5,603 bases of DNA from Steroidobacteraceae bacterium (GCA_021325695.1 JAJTCR010000117.1:1-5603), one strand, 5' to 3'; counted from the first letter of the stretch, positions 1 to 5,187 are shown. Program-made: numbers and translations. Notes: generated from the sequence alone by a model not told the origin.

Positions 1-189
1 GCGGCTCCGGGCGGTGACGAACTGCGCGCCGTGATCGAAGGCGAGATCGCCGTGGCGGCGCGTCCCGAGGCGGCCGCCGAGGCCACGCGAACGCTCGAAT
101 ACCGTGACCTTGGCATCGGCGCGGAGCAGTTCCTGCGCACACGCGAGGCCTGCCATGCCCGCACCGATGACGGCGATCCTGACGTCCAC
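1..189 (-). CDS. FAD/NAD(P)-dependent oxidoreductase, amine-oxidase/renalase-like (N-terminal part, runs off the window)
   Basis: Reading leftward from a GTG at 187-189, an open frame of 63 codons reaches the window edge. The N-terminus VDVRIAVIGAGMAGLACAQ is a Rossmann dinucleotide-binding fold: a short beta strand, then the glycine-rich GAGMAG turn (residues 9-14). An acidic residue, E32 in VTVFERS, ends the second strand, where FAD-binding proteins bind the ribose. It is followed by RGLGGR and, around residues 50-60, FDHGAQFVTAR. In my recollection this GGR...FDHGAQ combination is typical of the small renalase-like flavoprotein group (COG3380 type), predicted soluble NAD/FAD amine-oxidase-like oxidoreductases whose substrates are mostly unknown. 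A purine-rich GGACGGAG lies upstream of the GTG, and no better in-frame ATG exists before it (Met12 lies inside the glycine motif). The gene is divergent from the ThDP enzyme gene. The family is fairly certain; substrate and C-terminal half cannot be seen. Confidence 0.85.
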   Translation of the reverse strand, partial: MDVRIAVIGAGMAGLACAQELLRADAKVTVFERSRGLGGRLGTRRHGDLAFDHGAQFVTARSR

Positions 190-315
190 GAGCGCTTTCT
201 CCGTCCCTTGCCCTGGGCCGAGGTGCTTGCGCCCCGGCGCAATCCTTTTGGCCGTGCAGGATCGGCGAGCACTCGGCCGTGGGTCAAGCGGATGGCCCGG
301 TCTGTGCGCTGCGCC

Positions 316-321
316 TAGAAT
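316..321 (+). promoter_or_regulatory. Possible -10 box for the ThDP enzyme gene
   Basis: TAGAAT matches the sigma-70 -10 consensus at five of six positions and lies 41 bp before the GTG start. No convincing -35 hexamer is found 16-18 bp upstream; that DNA is GC-rich (around TGGCCC). On the other strand a TTGACC at 287-282 could be a -35 element for the divergent oxidoreductase, but its -10 region is poor. This is a weak candidate only. Confidence 0.2.
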
Positions 322-348
322 CCCGAACGTCGATTTGCGTCTGCCGTG

Positions 349-353
349 AAGGA
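349..353 (+). promoter_or_regulatory. Ribosome binding site deciding the GTG start at 363
   Basis: AAGGA sits 9 nt before the GTG at 363, a normal Shine-Dalgarno spacing. The longer frame opening at an ATG at 279 has no such site, and its first 28 residues look non-coding, so the GTG is preferred. Confidence 0.6.
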
Positions 354-362
354 TGGACCGCC

Positions 363-2111
363 GTGAGCCGAACCGCCGCATCGTTGCTTCGTGAAGCGCT
401 CGAGCACGCCGGGGTGCGCTTCACGTTCGGCATCCCGGGTGTGCACAACACCGAGATCTACGACGAACTCGCCCGGTCGGAAACGATCACGCCGGTACTC
501 GTCACGCACGAATGCGGCGGCGCGTTCATGGCCGATGCCGTGAGCCGCAGCGGCACGAGTCTCGGCACGCTCGTCATCGTCCCGGCGGCGGGCGTGACCC
601 ACGCGGCGAGCGGGATCGCCGAAGCGTTCCTCGACGGCATCCCGATGCTCGTCATCTCCGGCGGCATCCGGCGCGACACGGGCCGCCAATACCAGCTGCA
701 CGACGTGAACCAGCACGCGATGCTGAAGCCGATCACCAAGGGTACGTGGCTCGTCGACCGTCATGCGGACGTGATCCCGACCATCCACGAAGCCGTGCGC
801 GTGGCCACGAGTGGCGAGCCCGGCCCGGTGTTCGTCGAGATTCCGGTCAACCTGCAGTTGCTGACCGGCGACCCCGGCCCGTCCACGTCGCCGCGCTACC
901 AGGGCCCTGCGACACCGGAGTCACGGTGCACCGCCGCCGGGGTCGGCGCAGCGGCGGAGTTGCTCAGCCAGGCACGGGCACCGACTATTTTCGTGGGGTG
1001 GGGCGCCGTCGACGCGTATGCCGAAGTCGCGGCGCTGGCCGAGAAACTCGGGGCCCCCGTGTCGACGACGCTGCAGGGCGTGAGCGCCTTTCCGGCGAAC
1101 CATTCGCTGCACGCGGGATTCTGTCTCGGGCGCGCCGCAGTGCCCGCGGTCGAGAAGACCTTCGCGAAGACTGACTGCATGATCGCGGTCGGGACGCGTT
1201 TCGGCGAGATCGCGACCGGCAGCTACGGCTGGGAGCCGCCGGCCAACCTGATCCACGTCGACGTCAATCCCGCCGTTTTCAACGCGAACTATCCGACGCG
1301 CGTCTGCCTCGAAGGCGACGCCAGGCTCGTGCTGCAGAAGCTCGTCGCGGCGCTCGGCAGTGCGCCGCTGGCCGCCGCGGCGTCGCGTCGCGAGAACGTC
1401 GAGGCGACCATTCGTGCGGAGAAAGCGGCCTACCTCGCGCAGTGGCTGCAGCACGACTCGAAGGGTCGCGTGAACCCGGCGCGGTTCTTCACGAGCCTGC
1501 GCAAGCAACTGGCCGGCGACGCGACGGTCGTGCTCGACGACGGCAATCACACGTTCCTCGCGGCGGAGCTGCTGCCGATCCATCGGCCGCGGGGGCTGAT
1601 CTCGCCGACCGACTTCAACTGCATGGGTTACTGCGTGCCCGCGACGATCGGCTCGAAACTCGCGCGGCCCGATGCCCAGGTGGTCGGCATCGTCGGCGAC
1701 GGCGCGTTCCGGATGACCGCGATGGAACTCGCGACCGCGACTGCGCTCGGGCTCGGCGTCGTGCTGTTCGTGTTCAGCGACGGCGAACTCGCGCAGATCG
1801 CACAGGCGCAGGAACTTCCGTACAACCGCAAGACCTGCACGGTGCTCGGACCCCTCGACATCGCAGGCGTCGCGCAAGCGACCGGCGCGTCGTTCCTGCG
1901 TCTGGCCAGCGATGCGGACATCGACACGGTCGTGAGCAGCGCGCTCGCGCGGGCGCGCGAGGGCAAGCCGGTACTCGTCGACGTCGCGATCGACTATTCG
2001 AAGCGCACGCGTTTCACCGAGGGCATCGTCAAGACCAACCTCGAGCGGTTCGACCTCGCGACGAAGGCCCGGCTCGTCGGGCGCGCGCTCTGGCGCCGCA
2101 TCAGCGGGTGA
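363..2111 (+). CDS. Thiamine diphosphate-binding enzyme, acetolactate synthase / 2-keto acid decarboxylase-like
   Basis: This 582-residue protein has the three-domain order of the acetolactate synthase/pyruvate decarboxylase superfamily: PYR domain (about 1-165), central domain (about 195-330) and ThDP-binding PP domain (about 385-545). The N-terminus has FGIPGVHNTEIYDEL (residues 22-36) and E50 in THECGGAFMADA, at the place of the glutamate that activates the thiazolium ring. HDVNQHAMLKPITK (113-126) corresponds to the synthase segment ending in ITK. The cofactor motif starts at GDG (445-447), but the usual terminal Asn-Asn is Ser-Asp (472-473, in FSDGELAQI). The usual GPGATN-like loop is VPAAGVTHAASG (73-84). 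A basic tail (about 545-580, with KARLVGRALWRRI) follows the PP domain. FGIPGVH recalls 2-ketoarginine decarboxylase (AruI) and related uncharacterised ThDP proteins, so true acetolactate synthase activity is doubtful. It is predicted cytoplasmic and appears monocistronic: no small regulatory subunit gene follows. Fold certain, substrate unknown. Confidence 0.9.
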   Translation: MSRTAASLLREALEHAGVRFTFGIPGVHNTEIYDELARSETITPVLVTHECGGAFMADAVSRSGTSLGTLVIVPAAGVTHAASGIAEAFLDGIPMLVISGGIRRDTGRQYQLHDVNQHAMLKPITKGTWLVDRHADVIPTIHEAVRVATSGEPGPVFVEIPVNLQLLTGDPGPSTSPRYQGPATPESRCTAAGVGAAAELLSQARAPTIFVGWGAVDAYAEVAALAEKLGAPVSTTLQGVSAFPANHSLHAGFCLGRAAVPAVEKTFAKTDCMIAVGTRFGEIATGSYGWEPPANLIHVDVNPAVFNANYPTRVCLEGDARLVLQKLVAALGSAPLAAAASRRENVEATIRAEKAAYLAQWLQHDSKGRVNPARFFTSLRKQLAGDATVVLDDGNHTFLAAELLPIHRPRGLISPTDFNCMGYCVPATIGSKLARPDAQVVGIVGDGAFRMTAMELATATALGLGVVLFVFSDGELAQIAQAQELPYNRKTCTVLGPLDIAGVAQATGASFLRLASDADIDTVVSSALARAREGKPVLVDVAIDYSKRTRFTEGIVKTNLERFDLATKARLVGRALWRRISG

Positions 2112-2167
2112 TTCTTCACCTCGCCCGTTAGCAACGAGACCACTCCGAGGGGACCGCCGCCCCCAGT

Positions 2168-2267
2168 CGACTCCGGATTCGTTCGCGAGGACGCCGTAAA
2201 CCCATCCATGGGGGCTCCGGCCGCGGCGTCCATGCCGCGGACGGCCTCGCGAACGAACCCGGAATCG
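2168..2267. repeat. Large imperfect inverted repeat with nested hairpin (intergenic repeat element)
   Basis: Two 23-nt arms, 2168-2190 and 2245-2267, are inverted copies with two mismatches; shared cores include TTCGTTCGCGAGG on the left and CCTCGCGAACGAA on the right. The 54-bp centre contains a second perfect stem, CCGCGGC (2221-2227) and GCCGCGG (2234-2240) around a 6-nt loop, and a CCATGG palindrome at 2206-2211. Both arm mismatches are C-A in a plus-strand RNA but become G-U wobbles in a minus-strand RNA, so the hairpin is fully paired when transcribed from the aldo/keto reductase side. There is no T-run after the stem on either strand, so it is not a classical intrinsic terminator. The layout resembles dispersed palindromic intergenic elements (REP-like); copy number cannot be judged here. 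Confidence 0.75.
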
Positions 2268-2317
2268 CCTGTGTCGGCGCGTCGCGCGCGTCGCGCGCAA
2301 CAGCCCGGCTGCGCCCA

Positions 2318-2342
2318 CCTCTACCGCGGAAACGGTTAGAGG
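2318..2342 (-). other. Small hairpin just downstream of the aldo/keto reductase stop codon
   Basis: CCTCTA-CCG (2318-2326) pairs with CGG-T-TAGAGG (2333-2342): a 9-bp stem with one bulged T and a 6-nt loop. It begins 6 bp past the reductase TAG (2349-2351). No U-tract follows on the minus strand. It could be a 3'-end stabilising structure, or part of a terminator together with the larger inverted repeat beyond it. The function is inference only. Confidence 0.4.
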
Positions 2343-2348
2343 CTGACG

Positions 2349-3188
2349 CTACCAAGCCTGCGCCATCGCCTCGCGCTGACGGGCATCCGGGACGGGACCG
2401 AACCCGGCGCGACTGTTGTCGAGCATGTGCTTCGGCTTGGCCGTGGCGGGGATCACGCAAGTGACGGCCGGGTGGCCGACGATCCACTTGAGGAAGTACT
2501 GGCCCCAGCTCGCGATGCCGAGCTCCCTGGCGATCGGCGGCAGGGGCTTGTCGCGCACGCGCTGGAACATGGCGCCGTCGGCGAACGGCCGGTTGACCAT
2601 CACGGCGATGCCGCGATCGCGACAGAACGGCAGCAACCGGTGCTCGGCCTCGCGCTCGGCCAGCGAATAGTTGAACTGCACGAAATCGAACTTTTCGGCG
2701 CCGAGCACGCGTTCGAGGTCAGCGTGCGCATCGGCGCGATAATGCGTAACGCCGAGGTATTTCACCTTGCCCTGCTCGCGCAGCGCGCGCAGCGTCGGCA
2801 TGTGCACCTGCCAGTCGAGCAGATTGTGGATCTGCAGCAGCTCGAGCCGCTTCACGCGCAGCTCCCGCATCGAGGCCCCGATCTGCTGCTCGCCAGCCTC
2901 GCGTCCCTTGGTCCACACCTTGGTCGCGATCCAGAGCTTCGCGCGCACTGCCAGTTCCTCGATCAGGTCGCCGAGCACGCCTTCGCTGCGACCGTACATC
3001 GGCGAGGTGTCGACCACACTGCCCCCCGCCGCGGCGAGTTCGCGCAGCACGTCGAGCAGCGGTGCACGTTCGTCAGGCGCCACGCCGACGTCGAAGGTGT
3101 TCGACGAGCCCATCCCGATCACGGGCACGCTCTCACCAGTCCGGCCGATGGGGCGTGCCAGCATGCTCGTCGCAGCGCCGGTGTTCAT
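2349..3188 (-). CDS. Aldo/keto reductase (NADPH-dependent), apparently missing its exported N-terminus
   Basis: This 279-residue protein is a full-length aldo/keto reductase barrel, predicted to reduce aldehydes or ketones with NADPH. All four catalytic positions are present: D60 and Y65 in VVDTSPMYGRSE, K90 in IATKVW and H121 in LLQIHNLLDW. VQFNYSLAERE (170-180) and the cofactor-binding IPATAKPKHMLDN (246-258) follow the family order. The ATG at 3188 has a GAGG 8 nt upstream; Met9 (3164) is an alternative start. The frame stays open upstream to an in-frame TAG at 3228-3230, beyond which a 26-codon twin-arginine-like leader lies in the same frame. Close relatives, as I recall them, carry such a Tat leader and are about 310-330 residues; the joined length here would be 319. 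The present protein is thus probably cytoplasmic, or only exported if the amber codon is read through. It lies downstream of, and in the same direction as, the Lrp-type regulator gene. The natural substrate is unknown. Confidence 0.88.
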   Translation of the reverse strand: MNTGAATSMLARPIGRTGESVPVIGMGSSNTFDVGVAPDERAPLLDVLRELAAAGGSVVDTSPMYGRSEGVLGDLIEELAVRAKLWIATKVWTKGREAGEQQIGASMRELRVKRLELLQIHNLLDWQVHMPTLRALREQGKVKYLGVTHYRADAHADLERVLGAEKFDFVQFNYSLAEREAEHRLLPFCRDRGIAVMVNRPFADGAMFQRVRDKPLPPIARELGIASWGQYFLKWIVGHPAVTCVIPATAKPKHMLDNSRAGFGPVPDARQREAMAQAW

Positions 3189-3227
3189 GTCCGTGGCCTC
3201 GCGCGCAGAAGCGATCCGTGTCTCGGG

Positions 3228-3308
3228 CTATGCCGCCCCCACCGCCGCCGCAGCAGGCAGCGCAGCGAGCGCCGCGCTGATTTTTCTTCTGGCCGCACGG
3301 TCGAGCAT
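3228..3308 (-). other. Severed twin-arginine-like signal peptide ORF, in frame with the aldo/keto reductase
   Basis: An ATG at 3308 opens a 26-codon frame ending in TAG (3228-3230). The peptide has a charged start (MLDRAARRK), a twin arginine (residues 7-8), then an alanine/leucine-rich core (ISAALAALPAAAAVGAA), the make-up of a Tat signal with an A-x-A-like end. It is exactly 40 codons upstream of, and in frame with, the reductase ATG at 3188, with only a 13-residue linker (PETRIASAREATD) after the stop. Its ATG is 24 bp beyond the regulator gene's stop, a typical operon gap, and GGGG lies 5 nt ahead of it. The RR motif is weak, lacking the usual following F-L-K. It is either a remnant of the original N-terminus broken by a nonsense mutation or sequencing error, or a readthrough site. 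A chance alanine-rich frame in GC-rich DNA is possible but less likely given frame and position. Confidence 0.6.
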
Positions 3309-3332
3309 CCTTGCCCCAGCGCGGTCTGTCGG

Positions 3333-3815
3333 CTACAGCGCAATCGGCAGGATCGTGGTTTCCTTGATCACCGTCACCGTCACGGACGAATTGATCGACT
3401 GCACGTTGGGCAGCTTCGACAGGTGATCGAGGTAGAAACCCTCGTAAGCCTTGATGTCGCGCGTGACGATGCGCAGCATGAAGTCCCACTCGCCCATCGT
3501 CGTGTAGCAGTCGAGGACCTCGGGGCGCTCGCGGATCGCCTCGGCGAACGCCGCGATCGCGTCGCGTCCCTGGGTGGACAGCTTCACGTGAGCGAAGATG
3601 GTGACGTCGAGACCGAGCGCCGCACGGTCGAGCAAGGCCACGCGACCCTTGATGACCCCGGATTGCTCGAGCGCCTGGATGCGCCGCCAGCAAGTCGTCG
3701 TGGAAAGTCCGGTCCGCGAAGCGACCTCCGCAACCGAAAGTGCCCCCTCCCTCTGGAGCAGATCGAGGATCTTGCGGTCCACCTTGTCGAGTCGAGTCGG
3801 GGCCAACTCTTCCAT
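3333..3815 (-). CDS. Lrp/AsnC-family transcriptional regulator, probable regulator of the bkd operon (BkdR-like)
   Basis: This 160-residue protein has the usual size and two-domain plan of Lrp/AsnC regulators. An N-terminal winged helix-turn-helix (about 9-58) begins LDKVDRKILDLLQREGALS and continues VAEVASRTGLSTTTCWRRIQ with the recognition helix near 38-50. The C-terminal ligand/oligomerisation domain (about 68-155) contains the characteristic VLDCYTTMGEWDFMLRI (100-116), where members bind amino acid effectors, and SINSSVTVTVIKETTILP near the end. The ATG at 3815 has a perfect AAGGAG 9 nt upstream. The gene is divergent from bkdA1, as bkdR is in Pseudomonas putida, where BkdR activates the bkd operon in response to branched-chain amino acids; that role here is inferred from position. 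The intergenic palindromes suggest it also controls its own gene. The aldo/keto reductase follows on the same strand and is likely co-transcribed. Confidence 0.93.
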   Translation of the reverse strand: MEELAPTRLDKVDRKILDLLQREGALSVAEVASRTGLSTTTCWRRIQALEQSGVIKGRVALLDRAALGLDVTIFAHVKLSTQGRDAIAAFAEAIRERPEVLDCYTTMGEWDFMLRIVTRDIKAYEGFYLDHLSKLPNVQSINSSVTVTVIKETTILPIAL

Positions 3816-3824
3816 GACCGTCCG

Positions 3825-3830
3825 CTCCTT
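3825..3830 (-). promoter_or_regulatory. Ribosome binding site of the Lrp-type regulator gene, overlapping an operator palindrome
   Basis: On the minus strand AAGGAG (plus-strand CTCCTT) lies 9 nt before the ATG at 3815. Its first three bases (AAG) are also the last three of the palindrome at 3828-3847, so a protein bound there, or an RNA hairpin formed there, would affect access to this site. Confidence 0.75.
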
Positions 3831-3847
3831 GAAATATTTATTTCAAG
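3828..3847. promoter_or_regulatory. Palindrome 1, putative operator of the Lrp-type regulator
   Basis: Perfect 9-bp inverted repeats CTTGAAATA and TATTTCAAG flank a central TT. The site is strikingly AT-rich in GC-rich surroundings, like the flexible AT-rich centres of known Lrp-family sites. It ends exactly where palindrome 2 begins. Assignment to the neighbouring regulator is inference from position. Confidence 0.65.
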
Positions 3848-3866
3848 TTGTTGCACCGCAGTGCAA
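3837..3866 (-). promoter_or_regulatory. Possible promoter of the regulator (and reductase) genes
   Basis: On the minus strand TTGCAC (3866-3861) and AATAAA (3842-3837) are separated by 18 bp and could be -35 and -10 elements, matching sigma-70 at three and four of six positions. Transcription would start near 3830, leaving a very short leader. Both elements lie inside the two palindromes, so bound regulator would block RNA polymerase, consistent with negative autoregulation. The match is moderate. Confidence 0.3.
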
Positions 3867-3869
3867 CAA
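3848..3869. promoter_or_regulatory. Palindrome 2, putative operator of the Lrp-type regulator
   Basis: Perfect 9-bp inverted repeats TTGTTGCAC and GTGCAACAA flank a 4-bp CGCA spacer. The sequence differs from palindrome 1 but abuts it without a gap, and the two centres are 21 bp apart, placing both on the same face of the helix. A transcription terminator is unlikely, since no T-rich tail follows and the site lies between two divergent starts. It is 77 bp from the bkdA1 start, a reasonable place for an activator site. Confidence 0.65.
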
Positions 3870-3893
3870 TTTCCCCACCCCCCAGTCATCGTG

Positions 3894-3934
3894 AGTAATC
3901 TACCGCGCCGAAGCATTTGCCGCATCAGTAATCT
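3894..3934 (+). repeat. Short direct repeat AGTAATCT in the bkdA1 leader region
   Basis: AGTAATCT occurs at 3894-3901 and 3927-3934, with starts 33 bp apart. TAATCT inside each copy could be a weak -10 box, but neither has a -35 element at the right distance, which would fit an activator-dependent promoter. An 8-bp repeat can arise by chance. Confidence 0.3.
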
Positions 3935-3946
3935 GCGAGTATCGCG

Positions 3947-5185
3947 ATGCCCCGACTCTCCCGGCTGCACATCCCGCAGCACCATTCCCGTCCCGGCGAA
4001 GAGCCAGACTTCAGCTACCTGGAGACGTCTCCGGCGGGTGCCGTTGCGCGGCCCGACGTGAACGCAAGGGTGCGGGACATCGGGCACCTGGCGATCGACC
4101 TGGTTCGCGTGCTCGACGACGATCACGAGGCCGTGGGTCCCTGGCACCCCCACCTCGAGCCGCAGGACCTGCAGATCGGCCTGCGCCACATGCTGCTCAC
4201 CCGGATCCTCGACGACCGCATGCAGCGCGCGCAGCGCCAGGGCAAGATCTCGTTCTACATGCGCTCGCTCGGCGAGGAAGCCGTGTCGGTGGCGCAAGGC
4301 ATGGCCCTCAGGCCGCGCGACATGCTGTTCCCGTCGTATCGCAACCAGGGCCTCTACATCGTCCGCGGCCGGCCGCTCGTCGACCTGATGTGTCAGCTGC
4401 TCTCGAACACGCGGGACATGTGCAAGGGGCGCCAGCTCCCGGTCATGTACCACTGGGCCGAAGGCCGCATCTTCTCGATCTCGGGCAACCTGACGACGCA
4501 ATATCCGCAGGCCGTGGGCTGGGCGATGGCCGCCGCGATCAAGGGCGAGGACGACATCGCCGTGAGCTGGATCGGCGAGGGCTCGAGCGCCGAGGCGGAT
4601 TTCCACCACGCCATGCTGTTCGCGTCGGTGTACATGGCCCCCGTGATCCTGAACGTCGTCAACAACCAGTGGGCGATCTCGACCTTCCAGGGCTTCGCCG
4701 GCGGTGAGCAACGCTCGTTCGCGGCGCGCGGCCCCGGGTATGGCATGGCCGGCATCCGTGTCGACGGCAACGACTTCCTCGCCGTGTACGCGGTGACGCA
4801 ATGGGCGGCCGAACGCGCACGCACCGGCGCTGGGCCGACGCTGATCGAGCAGGTCACCTATCGCGGCGCCGCGCACTCGACCAGCGACGACCCCGCGCGT
4901 TACCGCCCGAAAGACGATTACGAGAAATGGCCGCTCGGTGATCCCGTGGTGCGCCTCAAGAACCACTTGATCGCACTCGGCGAGTGGTCCGAAGAGCGTC
5001 ACGCCGCGCTCACGAAGGAGCTGGAAACGCACGTTTCCGAGAGCTGGCGGGAAGCAGTGCAGTACGGCACGCTGACCGACGGACCCCGGCTGAACCGCGA
5101 CCTCATGTTCCAGGACGTCTTCAAGGAGATGCCCGAGCACCTGCGGCGGCAGCGCGAGCAACTGCGCGCCGAGCAGGGAGTTTGA
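3947..5185 (+). CDS. bkdA1: Branched-chain 2-oxoacid dehydrogenase E1 component, alpha subunit
   Basis: This 412-residue protein is the alpha subunit of the ThDP-dependent E1 decarboxylase of the branched-chain keto acid dehydrogenase complex, which acts on the keto acids of valine, leucine and isoleucine. The length is close to the P. putida BkdA1 protein (about 410), and the N-terminus RLHIP...DFSYLE matches its known start region, supporting the ATG at 3947 despite no clear Shine-Dalgarno. Visible landmarks are ISFYMRSLGEEAV (101-113), FPSYRNQGL (128-136), and the ThDP/Mg motif from GEG (210-212) to NNQWAIST (239-246). ARGPGYG (260-266), RVDGNDFLAVY (271-281) and HSTSDDPARYRP (310-321) follow. 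The last corresponds to the mammalian regulatory serine loop, with H310 at the catalytic histidine position. GEG replaces the more common GDG, as also in mammalian E1 alpha. bkdA2 starts 2 bp after the stop, so the two are translated together as alpha2beta2 partners in the cytoplasm. Confidence 0.96.
   Translation: MPRLSRLHIPQHHSRPGEEPDFSYLETSPAGAVARPDVNARVRDIGHLAIDLVRVLDDDHEAVGPWHPHLEPQDLQIGLRHMLLTRILDDRMQRAQRQGKISFYMRSLGEEAVSVAQGMALRPRDMLFPSYRNQGLYIVRGRPLVDLMCQLLSNTRDMCKGRQLPVMYHWAEGRIFSISGNLTTQYPQAVGWAMAAAIKGEDDIAVSWIGEGSSAEADFHHAMLFASVYMAPVILNVVNNQWAISTFQGFAGGEQRSFAARGPGYGMAGIRVDGNDFLAVYAVTQWAAERARTGAGPTLIEQVTYRGAAHSTSDDPARYRPKDDYEKWPLGDPVVRLKNHLIALGEWSEERHAALTKELETHVSESWREAVQYGTLTDGPRLNRDLMFQDVFKEMPEHLRRQREQLRAEQGV
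5175..5180 (+). promoter_or_regulatory. Ribosome binding site of bkdA2, inside the end of bkdA1
   Basis: AGGGAG lies 7 nt before the ATG at 5188 and within the last codons of bkdA1. With a 2-bp gap between the genes, this indicates coupled translation and fixes the bkdA2 start. Confidence 0.75.
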
Positions 5186-5187
5186 CG

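Noticed and set aside
279..362. ATG at 279 as the start of the ThDP enzyme gene, adding 28 residues
   Set aside because: The extension has no Shine-Dalgarno and does not resemble the family N-terminus. The GTG at 363 has AAGGA at 9 nt and leads straight into the PYR domain, and a candidate -10 box lies inside the extension.
2281..2298. Perfect tandem duplication of the 9-mer GTCGCGCGC
   Set aside because: Two units of a simple GC-rich motif are expected by slippage or chance in this composition; no further copies adjoin it.
921..2318. A 465-codon minus-strand open frame opposite the ThDP enzyme
   Set aside because: Antisense shadow; very Arg-rich, with no recognisable motif, and it runs through the intergenic inverted repeat.
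3258..3290. Plus-strand intrinsic-terminator look-alike: CAGCGC stem with GCGCTG, then ATTTTTCTTCT
   Set aside because: No plus-strand gene precedes it. The T-run is the complement of the AGA-AGA-AAA-ATC codons (RRKI) of the twin-arginine leader on the minus strand, so it is explained by coding sequence.
3848..3876. Palindrome 2 as a transcription terminator
   Set aside because: The stem is followed only by TTTCCCC, and the site lies between divergent gene starts, where an operator is the simpler explanation.
2427..4061. A 544-codon plus-strand open frame across the reductase and regulator genes
   Set aside because: It is antisense to two well-recognised genes, is rich in Arg, His and Ala, shows no domain, and is a typical by-product of GC-rich coding DNA.
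3584..5161. A 525-codon minus-strand open frame opposite bkdA1
   Set aside because: It is the antisense shadow of bkdA1 and crosses the intergenic operator and part of the regulator gene; its composition is not protein-like.
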